A DNA stretch of 64,000 bases from Gnetum montanum. Taxonomy: Eukaryota; Streptophyta; Gnetopsida; Gnetales; Gnetaceae. The notes beneath the pieces are model-generated. The model had not been told where the DNA came from, did no database searches, and saw only the letters and a list, made by a program, of their open reading frames with translations. The position numbers and the translations under genes are program-made. The first letter of the stretch is position 1. The number at the start of each line of letters is the position of its first letter. This document shows, piece by piece, positions 10,881 to 21,359 of the stretch. Location: assembly GCA_015680685.1 (NCBI GenBank), contig MNCI01036463.1, positions 573,847-637,846 on the forward strand. The letters are read 5' to 3'.

Positions 10881-11490
10881 ACAACAAGGCTCAATGAATA
10901 CAGTTATGTGAACACATACCATTACCGATTGGATAAATATGGGCCACCTTCCTAGGAAACTCTCTAACCCTGGAAGTCCCAACCTCTAAGTTGTTGAGAA
11001 TGAACCACGTAATGCTCTTCTTGACTCAGGTTCCGGAGTCAACTTAATCTCACGAGAAATGAATAAAGCCTGGAACCTACCTCCACTCAAGAAGAGAAAT
11101 ATTCAACTAGAGCTAGTTGATCAGTCCATCACCATTCCCTTAGGATTGGTGGAGGACATTGTTACCACTATGTGTGGTTGGTCATACCCAGCTGGTTTCG
11201 TAGTGATAGAAGTCAACAGTAACAAAGGAGACTTCCCAATTATAATGGGCAGGGCATGGCTCAGCACCATCAATGTGTGCCTAGGAATCCATGATCTTTC
11301 CTTGGAAATATCTAAGGAGAACATTTATGGAAAGATCGAGAAGAAAAAAGTTCCATGCATCACATACAGTGACTCAGAGGGTGATGACATGGAGGAATGC
11401 TTAGCATCTCCTGCATGCAACTGGTGTGCCCAAGAAACTCAAATACAAAGGTGCCTATATGAAGCAACCACACAACAAGAGCACTCCTAG
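10881..11490 (+). pseudogene. Element A retroviral-type aspartic protease
   Basis: The domain continues in the same frame as gag. Near 11020-11050 it reads ALLDSGSGVNLISREM, with the catalytic D-S-G loop. It is followed by a long beta-rich stretch (SITIPLGLVEDIV, WSYPAGFVVIEVN) and by PIIMGRAWLSTINVCLGI, the equivalent of the P-I-I-L-G-R-P-W-L flap-to-end block of plant Ty3 proteases. The frame ends at TAG 11488-11490. The role in an active element is cleavage of the Gag(-Pol) precursor. Here the domain itself looks intact from about 11059 to 11490, but upstream nonsense codons would block its synthesis. Confidence 0.8.
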
Positions 11491-11525
11491 TGGTTGACAG
11501 CTAATCAAGAGAGTATCCCACCAAT

Positions 11526-11729
11526 ATGCATGGAAAGAATTGGGTAACAACTTGCACCCACAACGAAAGCATAGATACATTGGAATATGAGCGTCGCCAA
11601 CTTCCAACCCTTAAATTGAAAACATCAATTGGTAGAAGTTGGACACTTTTAAGAAATTCAAACAAACGCTCATTATTTTGGATCTCTCCCTTTCAATTTA
11701 GTCATGGAGGAGATGGTCACCTATGTTGA
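11526..11729 (+). pseudogene. Element A residual C-terminal pol tail
   Basis: This short frame ends in SPFQFSHGGDGHLC and a TGA stop. Element C ends its pol region with SFQLSHGGDGHLC plus TAA (37622), and element B ends a matching frame with SPFPLSHGGDGHLC plus TAA (46844). The upstream part (TSIGRSWTLLRNSN) is shared by A and B but not obviously by C. So A and B keep the very end of pol next to the protease after loss of RT-RNase H-integrase, and the tail is in a different frame from gag-pro. Whether it is translated is unknown. Confidence 0.5.
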
Positions 11730-13624
11730 TCATTCGGGGTCCTCAGTTCTTTTAAGTTTTTTTTACACATCTTTATTTTACAAATTTCTTTAACTTTTCT
11801 TGTTTTTTTTTACAACATCATTTATACTTTTTCATTTCGTTATGTGTGTATGTGTTTTATCCATTTTGTTAAAGTTTGTCATCCAATAAGTGCTCCAAAG
11901 ATGGTATGAACTGTTCCCTATTGATTGCTAATGTTTGGCTTTTACACTTAAGATTATGATGTTGATACTAAGGTATGGTTCTTTTGATATGACAGGCAAT
12001 GAGTCCACTTCATCCATACATCCACAAATTTCTATGGTCTCTCTTGGCTTGGAACTATATAGTCCCTTTCTCAATAATAAGAACTATAACGAATCGGTAA
12101 CTCGACATTTCTCAAACTAAGGAATGACTCAAGGATTGAAAAGGGTGTGACTTCAAGGGAACTTGATGCATTTGTGTTGGTGATTCTCTTGGGTGCTTAG
12201 ATGTTTTCTTCTTGAGTTTTCTTACTATTTTGATGTTATCCAATTATCAGAAAGTTGAGTAAATAAAAATAATAAGTCTTTGCATGGTGTGGTTCTCACG
12301 CAAAAACAAAAAAGAAAAAAGAAAAAAAAAACAACAAAAAACAAAACAGTGAGAATTCAAAGCACACCCCTTATATGAAATAATCATTTGGGCTACAAGA
12401 AATGGTTATGGAACTAAAATAAACATGTTCCCTCTAACTAAGACCCTTCTCGCTTCCCATTCTCTCCTCCTTCATTTCGTAGGAAGGGTGGTGGCTCTTT
12501 GAGGGATGCACTCTTGTTACTTCAAGTGGATGGATTGGCCGAATGCATTAATGTGAAGTCACTGGATGTGGTTTATTGAGGCCAGACTTGGAATGGGATC
12601 TACTAAGCCACATTAATCATTAAATACACAAAGGGTTGTACATCACCTTGTTCTTGAGATTCCATTCCATTCTCTTCTTTCCATCATTCTTCCTCCATTG
12701 TTCCCCTCATTGCTGGTTGTATCATTAGTGTATATTTTGGTTAACGTATTATTTTATTTTTGGTAAATTCTTGTAGTTAAGATTTTAACTCTTGTTCCAA
12801 ATGACATTCCCAGAGCCTACGGACTCTTCGAATGTGGGTTTGTTAGGGCATTAAGGGCATGAGCCTGCTTTGGGGAGGACCCACTAGCATTCCTATTTGG
12901 TACACTAGTTAAATTCTTTCCCTTAACATTTTTGCAATCCACTCTATTTTTTTTGATTTCCATCTTGACATCCATTTCATCGAAATTATAGTTGTCTCTT
13001 TTTCTCCATCTTTCTTGTTCTTTTTCTTTCTCCATTCTATTGCTACTGGAGGTTCGCTCTTAGTCATGGGGGTCTTGAGCCAATTTTTTCAATTTTTTCG
13101 ATTTTCTCCTAACCCCTACACCTTCGGTAGTCACCACTATTATATATCTCTAGATTCGTATCAGCCATACCACAACCTAGCCAATGGACCTTTTACTGAA
13201 GCAAGGTATCAACTACATTGTGATTCATTTACCCTTACTAATATAAATACTGTGTTGTGTGTGCAGATGGAAATCACACAACAATGGATTGGATATGGAG
13301 GGAACACTTGGAATGGATTGCTGCTGAAGCAGCTATACAAGGAACGAGATGGATGGTGTGCTTACGGATAGATAATGAAAGGCACAATCTTAGCATTGGA
13401 AGCAGTAGACTTCTTCTCTCTTCTCTCTTCTCTCTTAGCTGCCAAATAAGGCCTGATGTCAAATGTATAAGGTGTTCACTCTTGTTGTCGTGAACACTAG
13501 TTTTGTCATGTTCTGTGATGATGATCCATTCACATGTCATCCCATTCACCATTAGTTCTATTCAAGTCAATAATCCCATAGCTTCCCAATATTTTGTAAG
13601 GAACTTGAGCAAGAGTTTTTATTC
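11730..13624 (+). other. Non-coding spacer of element A
   Basis: The spacer is T-rich then A-rich (12300-12350), then mixed sequence shared with B (44845-46840, inverted) and partly with C (about 36000-37600). A second tract-like motif, TTAGTCATGGGGGTCTT, is at 13061-13077. The segment 13075-13620 has an open stretch of about 118 codons (13015-13371) that resembles no family I know and overlaps a second frame, so I do not call it a gene. Confidence 0.6.
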
Positions 13625-13637
13625 AGTCATGGGGGTA
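13625..13637 (+). other. Polypurine tract of element A
   Basis: AGTCATGGGGGTA ends exactly where the 3' LTR (TGATGGGA) starts. It is the expected plus-strand primer. Confidence 0.75.
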
Positions 13638-14481
13638 TGATGGGATGCGATATCGCATGGGCCTGCGATATCGCATCCCCTATGATATCGTGTATGTAGT
13701 ATCGCGTCTTCCCCTGCGATATCGCATATGCAATATCTCAGTGCATTACCAAATCTATAAATAAGAGGTGCCTCTCCCTTGTTTCTCCATCTAGATCTAG
13801 AACTTAGCCAAACTCTTGTAGTTTTTCCATTCTAGAGGTAGAGTAATTTCCATGTGCCTACAGTAGGAGTCCCAAAGTGAACAGATCTTTATTCGAGCAA
13901 ATATTGTACCTGAGCACAAGTTTGTGTACGGAAATAAAGACGAACTTTTGGATAAACCTTGTAGTGCATGGACTAAGCTAAATAAGACTTTAATTATTAT
14001 TATTTATTGTTCATCATTTAATTGCTTTATTAGTTAATTAAATCTCTCTCAACCCTTCTCTCATAGTTAAGTGCATTTAATACGATGGCTTCGAGCACGT
14101 GCGTTACGCTTGGTAATCCTAGTAACGAATAGCATTTGGTAATCCCAGAAGGTTGCATTGGTTTAGGGTGTGAACGACAAGTGGGAATGGATACTGATGC
14201 TAGGCATTAGAACTTAGTTAGTTAAAGTTAGTTACTTAGTCTCTTCACCCTTTACCTCATTAGCATAGGAGATAAAACATAAAAGATATAAAAATCACAT
14301 ACCTCAGACTTACTTAACCATACAACTGTGACAAATACAAGTAAGTCTGGGAAGACAACAAACGATTAACCTTAAGTGTTCCATAAGGCTTGTAGGCACT
14401 TAGTCTATGGAATTTGACCAGATCGCATGTGTAATGCTCATATTCGTATGGTTGAGTGTAGGGGTACCTCGCCACTCATCA
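13638..14481 (+). repeat. 3' LTR of element A
   Basis: This is the complete 844-bp copy, TGATGGGA to CCACTCATCA. U3 carries GCGATATCGC-type palindromes at 13646-13735 and a TATAAATA box at 13756-13763. It is followed by target duplication CTAAT at 14482-14486. It supplies the sequence missing from the gap in the 5' LTR. Confidence 0.9.
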
Positions 14482-14538
14482 CTAATTTTATAAGCAACCT
14501 GATCCTAATTTTTTGAACTTAAGAATAATTTTTGTAGT

Positions 14539-14552
14539 TAGTCATAGGGGTA
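14539..14552 (+). other. Polypurine tract of element E
   Basis: TAGTCATAGGGGTA precedes the E LTR; one G of the run has become A. The sequence just upstream (CCTAATTTTATAAG and following) matches the same position in element F (about 2010). Confidence 0.6.
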
Positions 14553-15384
14553 TGATAAACATCTTGTCATTGGGTTGCATTGACACAATAGTGTTGACAT
14601 AGCCGTAGCTTCGTTAATATTGATGCATTAATGCAAGACGTATAAATACCTAATAAATGCATGTACCCACCACATTTATGAAACCATTTGATCAAGTAGA
14701 TAGCTGAGCTCTTGTTGTTTTATTCCATGAAAATTAGAATTCATCCATCAAGTGCCTATAATGTGGATTAAGTGAGTCATATGAAATTTTATTCTAGTGC
14801 TTAATTTACCTAGACACATTATCATGGCAACAATAAAATTAAGATATATTCTATTCATTGTAGCACTTGGCTCAATATTTTAATTTTCTTTATTAGAATT
14901 TACTTTACATATTCCTGTATTTTCTATGCACCTACTTAAATAGTTTATCAAATAATGTATAAGCAATTTGCATAAGTATGACTGGCTTTAAGCATAAAGA
15001 TACTAATGCTTTGTAATCTAGGTAGTGGATTACTTGGTACATCTAGCAATAAACACTTGGGAAACCAACTATGTTAGGGCATGTTTAGGATGTGTATAGA
15101 AAGTCAAGAAAAGATACTATATGCTTATGCTAAATTCAATTAATTTCCTATACTCAAATTAATTATATTAATATTTTAATAATAAAATTTTGATCATATT
15201 CCTCAATCATACTTAACCATAGAACTTAAGTCAACACAAGTGTGATTAGAAAGACAACGATTAGTGATCTAGCACTTAACTATCTAAGGCATCCAACTAG
15301 TCCTAGTCCATGAAATTTGCCTAGTTGATGCATGAACACTTGTGGTTCATATGGTTGGGTGTAGGGTTACTCTATTGCTCAACA
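14553..15384 (+). repeat. 3' LTR of element E
   Basis: This 832-bp LTR starts TGATAAAC after the polypurine tract and ends GCTCAACA. It has a TATAAATACC box at 14641-14650 and an end region like the other LTRs (GTTCATATGGTTGGGTGTAG). In place of GATATCGC it has GTTGACATAG and TTGATGCATTAATGCAAGA repeats in U3. It is clearly older than the A LTRs. The internal region upstream is split by element A and mostly lost. Confidence 0.65.
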
Positions 15385-17634
15385 CCTCTTTGCTAAATTT
15401 CTTAGGAGGCAACAACAAGAATTTCCTTCATTTCTAAAACAACATGTTTCATATATCTTTGTTATTTCGTACTTTAGGAAGTCTTTTAGTCACCCTAAAG
15501 AAACCATCTTGTTTCCAATGTCTTTACTATTTTCTACTTTAGCAATTCTTGTATTTACCTCAAAATTAGAAGCACATATTTATTAATGAACATACAATGC
15601 AATACATTGATAAAAGTCAATGAAATTTCAACCCAATTTACATTGCTCATTTTGAAAATACCTTAAAGTAAAATTGAATAATCTAAAAATAGCTTTAATT
15701 AAAGATTTAATAAATCCAATATCTTACTAATAAACTTCAAGATCTAACATATAAAAGAATTCAATATGATAAAAAAACAAGGTTGTAAGTGCACTACAAT
15801 ATGACAAGGTAAAAATATAAAATATATTGAGACCAGGTAGAGTTAGCAAGTTGAAATAACATGACTATTGTAATTCAGTAGAGGTACATAATTTTTGAAA
15901 ACAAAAAATGATTTTTTAAGTAGAATAATTAGCAAAGCTTTTAATAAAATTTGTAAGTTTGATTCAATAATCAAAATTAAATTAAAAATGCAAAAGCAAG
16001 ATAATTTTAAAAACTTGGTGATAAAATTTTTAATGTGAATTCTGAAAGGTTGAAGTGAGATACAAAGATACAAGAATAAGTATTTGAGATCTCTACATAT
16101 TTGTAATTCAAGTTAAACTATGACACTAAACAATGCTAACGATAATAAGATGTTATGAGTGAAATATGTATATGAATTCAACAAGTTTGTCATTCAGTAT
16201 AACTCTCCAAATTATGTTTGATAACTCCAAGGTTAAAAATTATCATTATTAAATTACTTTGCCAAATGGGTAAGTGTCATTGTCTAGCAAAAAAGAACCA
16301 AAAATTCATACAACATCTATAGCACTACAAATTTCAAAAGCCTTCCTTGCATTAATGGTTATTATATTAAATTAATTAAGGCTAACACAAAGGATAACAT
16401 AAAATCAAATATTCAAAACTAATATTTATGTTACTAATGTACCTTGCACTATGGTAATTCAATACTAATTAACATCCCTTCAAAATTAGGTTGAGCATGT
16501 GCAAGAAAAGAGGTACTTTAAACCAAACAATTAAAGTTCCAATAAATATCCTTAATCTAAATCCCTTGGAATAATATTAAATGCTAATTTTTAGAAAATG
16601 CTTTAGTTTCTATGTTAATTACAAGTTGACTAACATGTGGAATTGCAATTCATATTATGATAATTAACCAACTTGGTGTTGAAGGATTCCTAATAGGTGC
16701 AATAGAAGGAGTTAGACAATCTTGCATATGAGTAATTTCTTTGCTATCAAGCCCTATTTATCTTTTTGTCTCTCTAGTTAATAAATTTTTAGCAAGACTT
16801 AATAATTGTTTGGACCAAAACAAATAGTTCAAAATTTTCTTATTTAATAAAAACTTCATTTTTATCAAAGCTTATTATTCAATAGTCATTGGATTCTATT
16901 TAACATTTCCTTAATTCATAGTAATTGTATTTTTTATAACATTTTATTTAATAATAATTATGCTTTTAAAAGTCATTAATTCTATATCTTCAAAATTGCC
17001 AACATATTGTTTCTTTCCATTATTATTTGGTGTTATAGAAACTTGGTTAACATTATCTTCTTATTTTTGAAGGCTCTCCTACCAATAGATTAACTACAAA
17101 ATTAACTCGACCCTAAGAGTAAAACTTAATGGTATGTTTCATTGCTAACTATAATTATATACAGAAATATATTTTAATATAAATATTTTCTTTGAAATAG
17201 TAACTTTATTATTTTATTTTAATTTGTTTATTTATAATTTTAATCATGAGAAATTTCTACTATGCCTCTAGTTGTTAGAACGAAAAAAATAATATATTAA
17301 AAAATGTTTAAAATTAAGAATAATAAAATCCAATATAGAAAACAAAAATGGTATAGCTAGCAAAACTGAAGATGAAAGTAATTTAAAGAAAGAAAAAAAA
17401 TTGAAACAAAAAAAATCATTTAAACCTTTGTGAAAATTTTAGCATAGTTAAACAAATGTCATTTGTGATTCAGGTTTAGAAGAGAGAATGCTATATACCA
17501 AGTATAAATCATACATAAAAGATATACCATTTGGTAATGAGGGATTTCATTAATTTTCTTATCAAAGTAGTGAGATAAAACATGTGTTATAATAACAAAT
17601 CATATTAAGTTAATGAAAGATTCTAAAAAATCAA
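15385..17634. other. No recognisable feature
   Basis: Very AT-rich sequence right of the E LTR. The short open stretches have no family resemblance and I see no repeats longer than a few bases. Confidence 0.6.
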
Positions 17635-17708
17635 GGATAATTAGTATAATGGAAAATATGTATTTTTAGGAGTAAGTATAATGGAAAATATGTATTTTTA
17701 GCATAGTA
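17635..17708 (+). repeat. Two-copy tandem repeat, 33-bp unit
   Basis: The unit AGTATAATGGAAAATATGTA followed by TTTTTAGG appears twice in a row (about 17643 and 17675). A third partial copy, with AATATTTTTAGGAGTAAG, follows at about 17732. Confidence 0.65.
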
Positions 17709-17759
17709 TAATAATTGAGATATTATGAAGAATATTTTTAGGAGTAAGTTTTGATAGAG

Positions 17760-18490
17760 GATCTCATTATGTGCCTAAAGTTCTAACTAGCATAAAGGAT
17801 GATTATTTACAGCATATTGATAAGTTTAGAAATGTTCATATACATTATTTAAAGTTTCAACCTATGCCTAAAATAGTAGGAAATGGTGATAAGGATGATT
17901 ATGTTAATCTATCTCATACCTTTGCTGAGAAGTTAATTACTTGTTTGAGAGAAAGGTTCATAGATCTAACTATATTTAATGCTTAAATTTTCTTTAGTCC
18001 TTGTTTTTATGGTAATGATAAAAATATATGAGATGATGAAACACATAAATGATATACATACATACGTACATATATATACATACATTCATACATACATACA
18101 TATACATATATACATATATAAATTTGATGTCAGAACAAATCTAATTATTGATTTTGAAAAATGCATGGGTGAAATGGAAATGTTTACCATTACAGCTTGT
18201 CCTATAATTGCAAAACAAAAATATGCTATCAGGTTATTGACATTGCAGTGGAGAAAGTGAATGGATTGAACCTTTTTCAAATTTAATAAAAATTTAAAAG
18301 ATTATTTTGATAATTCCAACAAGCATAATAGTATGTGAAAGAGGATTTTCTATGTCAAATGTAATAAAATATAGTTGCAGGTCAAATTTATCAATTGAAA
18401 CATTGGATATGTTGATGTTCGTATCTTTGTTAGGACCACAAGAATTGAAAGTTTTAAAATGAAATAAAATTTTTGAAATATGAAGGTCAT
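17760..18490 (+). pseudogene. hAT-family transposase-like relic (ZNF862-like), C-terminal part
   Basis: The first part (17771-17986) reads as 71 uninterrupted residues ending AEKLITCLRERFIDLTIFNA, like the segment before the dimerisation domain. After a simple repeat the second part (18301-18460) reads IILIIPTSIIVCERGFSMSN, then SNLSIETLDMLM and LLGPQELK. P-T-S----CERGFS-MN-IK--R--L----LD-LM is the hAT C-terminal dimerisation signature as found in ZNF862-like proteins. The two parts are in different frames and separated by stops. The element is dead. The catalytic core and terminal inverted repeats are not visible. Confidence 0.6.
18052..18122 (+). repeat. (TACA)n/(TA)n microsatellite
   Basis: About 70 bp of imperfect TACATACA and TATATACA repeats, located inside the hAT relic. 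Confidence 0.85.
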
Positions 18491-18499
18491 TCAAATTTC

Positions 18500-19810
18500 A
18501 TAAACCTATCAGCTTAGACAACTTAGAAAGTATGTTAAGTATGTTTAAGTTTTATAGAAAATTATTTTTTATTTCAATTATATAGTTATAATATAGTTAT
18601 TTTTATTTTTCTCTTAGTATTTCAAGTTTTGAAGTAGATTGTAAAGTTGGATACAATTAAAGGAATATGATACAATTTTTATTTTCTATAATAGATATTA
18701 TTGTAAAAGTTATTTCAACATATCAACAATATGTATAAAATAGTCTAAACTTAAACTTATTTATATGTAAATAGTGATTATAAATGTTAATGGTGTCTAT
18801 ATGCAATATTTTTATTTATTATGTTGTGGTTATGCTTACAATCTTGTGTCTTTTGATTTTGAAATCTTTTAGTTGTGTAGCCTAGCTAACTACGTGGTTT
18901 GTTAATAGAAATAAGGTATAGAATAGGTATGTAGATATTAATGCAAAATCATTATAAAGTAGAAGCTTGTCATAAAATGATAGAGCTTTAAGGGTTGGTG
19001 AACCTATATCTTTTTATTCCATATTATTTCCATGATCATGAGTTTCTTTTTTATTATTTCAGCATATTTTAATGTGAGTTAAATAAAATTGATAAGCTAA
19101 AGTCGACAAAACTTTCTTTGAAAGATATATTTATTGAGTTAGTCTTGTGCACATCAAAATATAAATTTTTGAAATTGTATATGCTTAGATTAGTAGCATT
19201 TTTATTTCTTTAAATTTGAATGAATATTTTTGTAGAAAATTATGTCAAGCTTGAAGGGCTTAAATTCTCTGCTAAATTAGGTCTCTTTTTTAATCTACGA
19301 TATCTATGAATGCATAATCAAAAATTTTTCAAATGTTTCCTTCCATGGACTTCCTTTGCGAAGTGATATGTAGCTCTCCTAGTTGCCTTCTTTCTTGGTC
19401 CATAGGATCCTAATTAGCATAATATATGCTTAATACAATGTGAGTAAATTTCATGTAAGTGCAATAGTAGAAATAGAGGAAACAAGAAATAAGGGAAAAA
19501 TAAGTTTGAACAATAAATAAAAATAACACACACATACATTTGCCAAACGGTAAGAATTAAAAAAATTCATTCTTAAGGGATCAATATAATCTACAAATAA
19601 GCTAATGAATGTTTTAATGTTGTCATACATTTACCAAGAACATAGTGGCAAATTTAGAACTCAAATTGTATAAAACAAAATGAGAGATTAATGAGCCCAT
19701 ACACAAAAATACAAGATCTAGAACTTCTTCAAGATTACTATATATGGATAAAATTGCACTATGAACCTATGCAAGTTATTAAAAATCTAACTCAAACAAC
19801 AAAATACAGA
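18500..19810. other. No recognisable feature
   Basis: AT-rich intergenic DNA; nothing coding or repeated was recognised. Confidence 0.55.
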
Positions 19811-19814
19811 AACA

Positions 19815-20220
19815 TTACTTGATCATCATAACCTTAAAAAATTCTTCATAATTGATTTGTCCAAAACCATCAACATCGCTTCATGAATCATTTCATCCAT
19901 TTCTTTATCAGTGACGTTCTCCCAATGTTGGACATAATATATTGCAACTGTGCAAGAAAGATAAAATAATTCTAGTTATTGTCAAATACATGAAAAGGAG
20001 ACTTAGGGAAATCTATGGTATCATATGGTTCTATAAGATTGAGAAACTCTAGGATATATATAGTATCATTTCAATAAGCATCCATTTCATTAATCATATC
20101 TTGGAGCTCTACCTCTATAGGATTTTGTTCAATGATTACATCTTATATGCCTTATTTAATTGCAATGCTAAAACTTTAATGAAGATCTTAAACTCACTAT
20201 ATGCCCACTAAACATTAGGT
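19815..20220 (-). pseudogene. Calmodulin pseudogene, near full length, intron-less
   Basis: The minus strand reads as a decayed calmodulin, the EF-hand Ca2+ sensor of about 149 residues. In order: SEFK near the N-terminus (20187-20198), SLEQNP and [11 protein letters not shown] (second EF-hand entry), LEFLNL, FHVFDNN (third EF-hand), QLQYIMSNIG, VTDKEMDEMIHEA, and EF-hand four as DVDGFGQINYEEFFKVMMIK, followed by a TAA stop at 19815-19817. These match the canonical order [41 protein letters not shown] and DVDGDGQINYEEFVKVMM. At least two 1-nt deletions and several stops break it. No intron is apparent, although plant calmodulin genes usually have one in the first EF-hand, so a retrocopy is likely. 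No poly(A) tail is visible. Confidence 0.8.
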
Positions 20221-20229
20221 AGAACAATG

Positions 20230-21115
20230 CTACAATGTATTAAAATCATAGTTTAAACTTGTAACTTTATTATTAACAATTGCAAGAATTACCAAATGAA
20301 CTATTGCCTTATTTCCTTAAGGTTTGAATTTGGATATTACAAGTTGAACAAAATCTTATGTCCAAAAGAGGTAAGAGATACACATATTATTTATAAAATT
20401 TTGGATTTTAAAAACATGAAAATTTTTTAATATTTAAGAATGATACCTTTGTTTATTATTGTTAAATATTAATAACAAATGTTTTTACTAGATGCAGTGT
20501 TGAAGGTTTCTGCAAAAGTAACCTTATAAGATGAAATTAGAAAGTGAAAATTAAAAAGATGAAGCTAGGAGGTGGAAATTTAAAAGTTGTGTGTGTGTCA
20601 AAACTACGTAAAGTCTTGAATCTTATGATTACCTTTTCCAAAAATTTTGTATCCATTGTTAAGTTTCTTGAGCATGTATAAGGTAGCAAGAAATTTTTGT
20701 TATGCTATAATCTATCACATCTGATCACATTTTTTGTCACATTAGTATTTCAATAATAATAATTAATAATTTTATAAATTACTTTATTGTAAATTAAGCT
20801 ATTTTTATAATGAATTAATTTGTTAAGCTATATTAACTATTTTTTATACTTTAAAGCTAAAATATGTATAAATTTGTTTTTTTTCCAATAAGTTAGAATG
20901 TTTCTCAATTATGCTTTTAAAAACTCAATTCTACCATTGGATAAAAATTTTCCCAAATGGTAACTTGAAAATCACTTTATACTCAAAAAGATAACTTCAA
21001 AATCACCTTTCACATCGAAGTAGGAGGAGCCCTTTAAATTTTATCCTAACCTATAACAACAATGTTGACAAGTTTTCTCATTTACGTACATGAGTTGCAA
21101 TAATAACTTATGGAG
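20230..21115. other. No recognisable feature
   Basis: AT-rich sequence; no reading frame or repeat stood out. Confidence 0.5.
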
Positions 21116-21119
21116 AAAT

Positions 21120-21350
21120 TTGATAAAGCCTATAAGCATAGACGTGAATGCTACATGGTGATAATATTAGTCATGGAATTAATAAAGCCTTTAACCACTA
21201 ACATGGATGCTAGGTTACATGATGATATTGCTTTAAATACCGATCATAAAATGGATAAAGCCTTCAACCATTGAAGTAAATGCTCAATGACATAAATGCT
21301 ACATGACAATATCACTTTAAATACTGGTCATGAAATTGAGAAAGCAATGT
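21120..21350 (+). repeat. Degenerate tandem repeat, about 60-85 bp units
   Basis: Four starts of the type ATAAAGCCT--AACCA (21124, 21182, 21255, 21339) are each followed by ATGCTACATG, GATAATATTA or GATATTGCTTTAAATAC and TCATGGAAT. The units vary in length, so this is an old array. Confidence 0.55.
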
Positions 21351-21359
21351 TGGTTATGG

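Larger units (their letters stand above)
7623..14481 (+). mobile_element. Element A: non-autonomous Ty3/gypsy LTR retrotransposon (TR-GAG-like)
   Basis: This is a complete element with two similar LTRs (TGATGGGA...CCACTCATCA), a tRNA-Asp type primer site, a gag-protease frame, a polypurine tract and a CTAAT target duplication. The internal region of about 5.4 kb has no reverse transcriptase, RNase H or integrase. The protease is followed within about 240 bp by a short conserved pol-like tail and a long non-coding spacer. It sits inside the 3' untranslated part of the related, older element E. The two LTRs look about 95% identical over the stretch I compared by eye, so A is one of the youngest insertions here. 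It would have depended on proteins from an element like C. Confidence 0.9.

Noticed and set aside
12296-12350. A-rich run as a retrogene or LINE tail in element A
   Set aside because: The same run occurs at the matching place in element B (about 46100-46145, opposite strand), so it is part of the spacer.
13015-13371. 118-codon frame before the 3' LTR of A as an accessory gene
   Set aside because: It overlaps a second open frame, begins with low-complexity F-rich sequence and has no conserved counterpart frame visible in B.
2081-15384. F LTR and E LTR as the two ends of one element
   Set aside because: F has its own internal ORF3 and polypurine tract upstream, no primer-binding site follows its LTR, and the two LTRs differ greatly.
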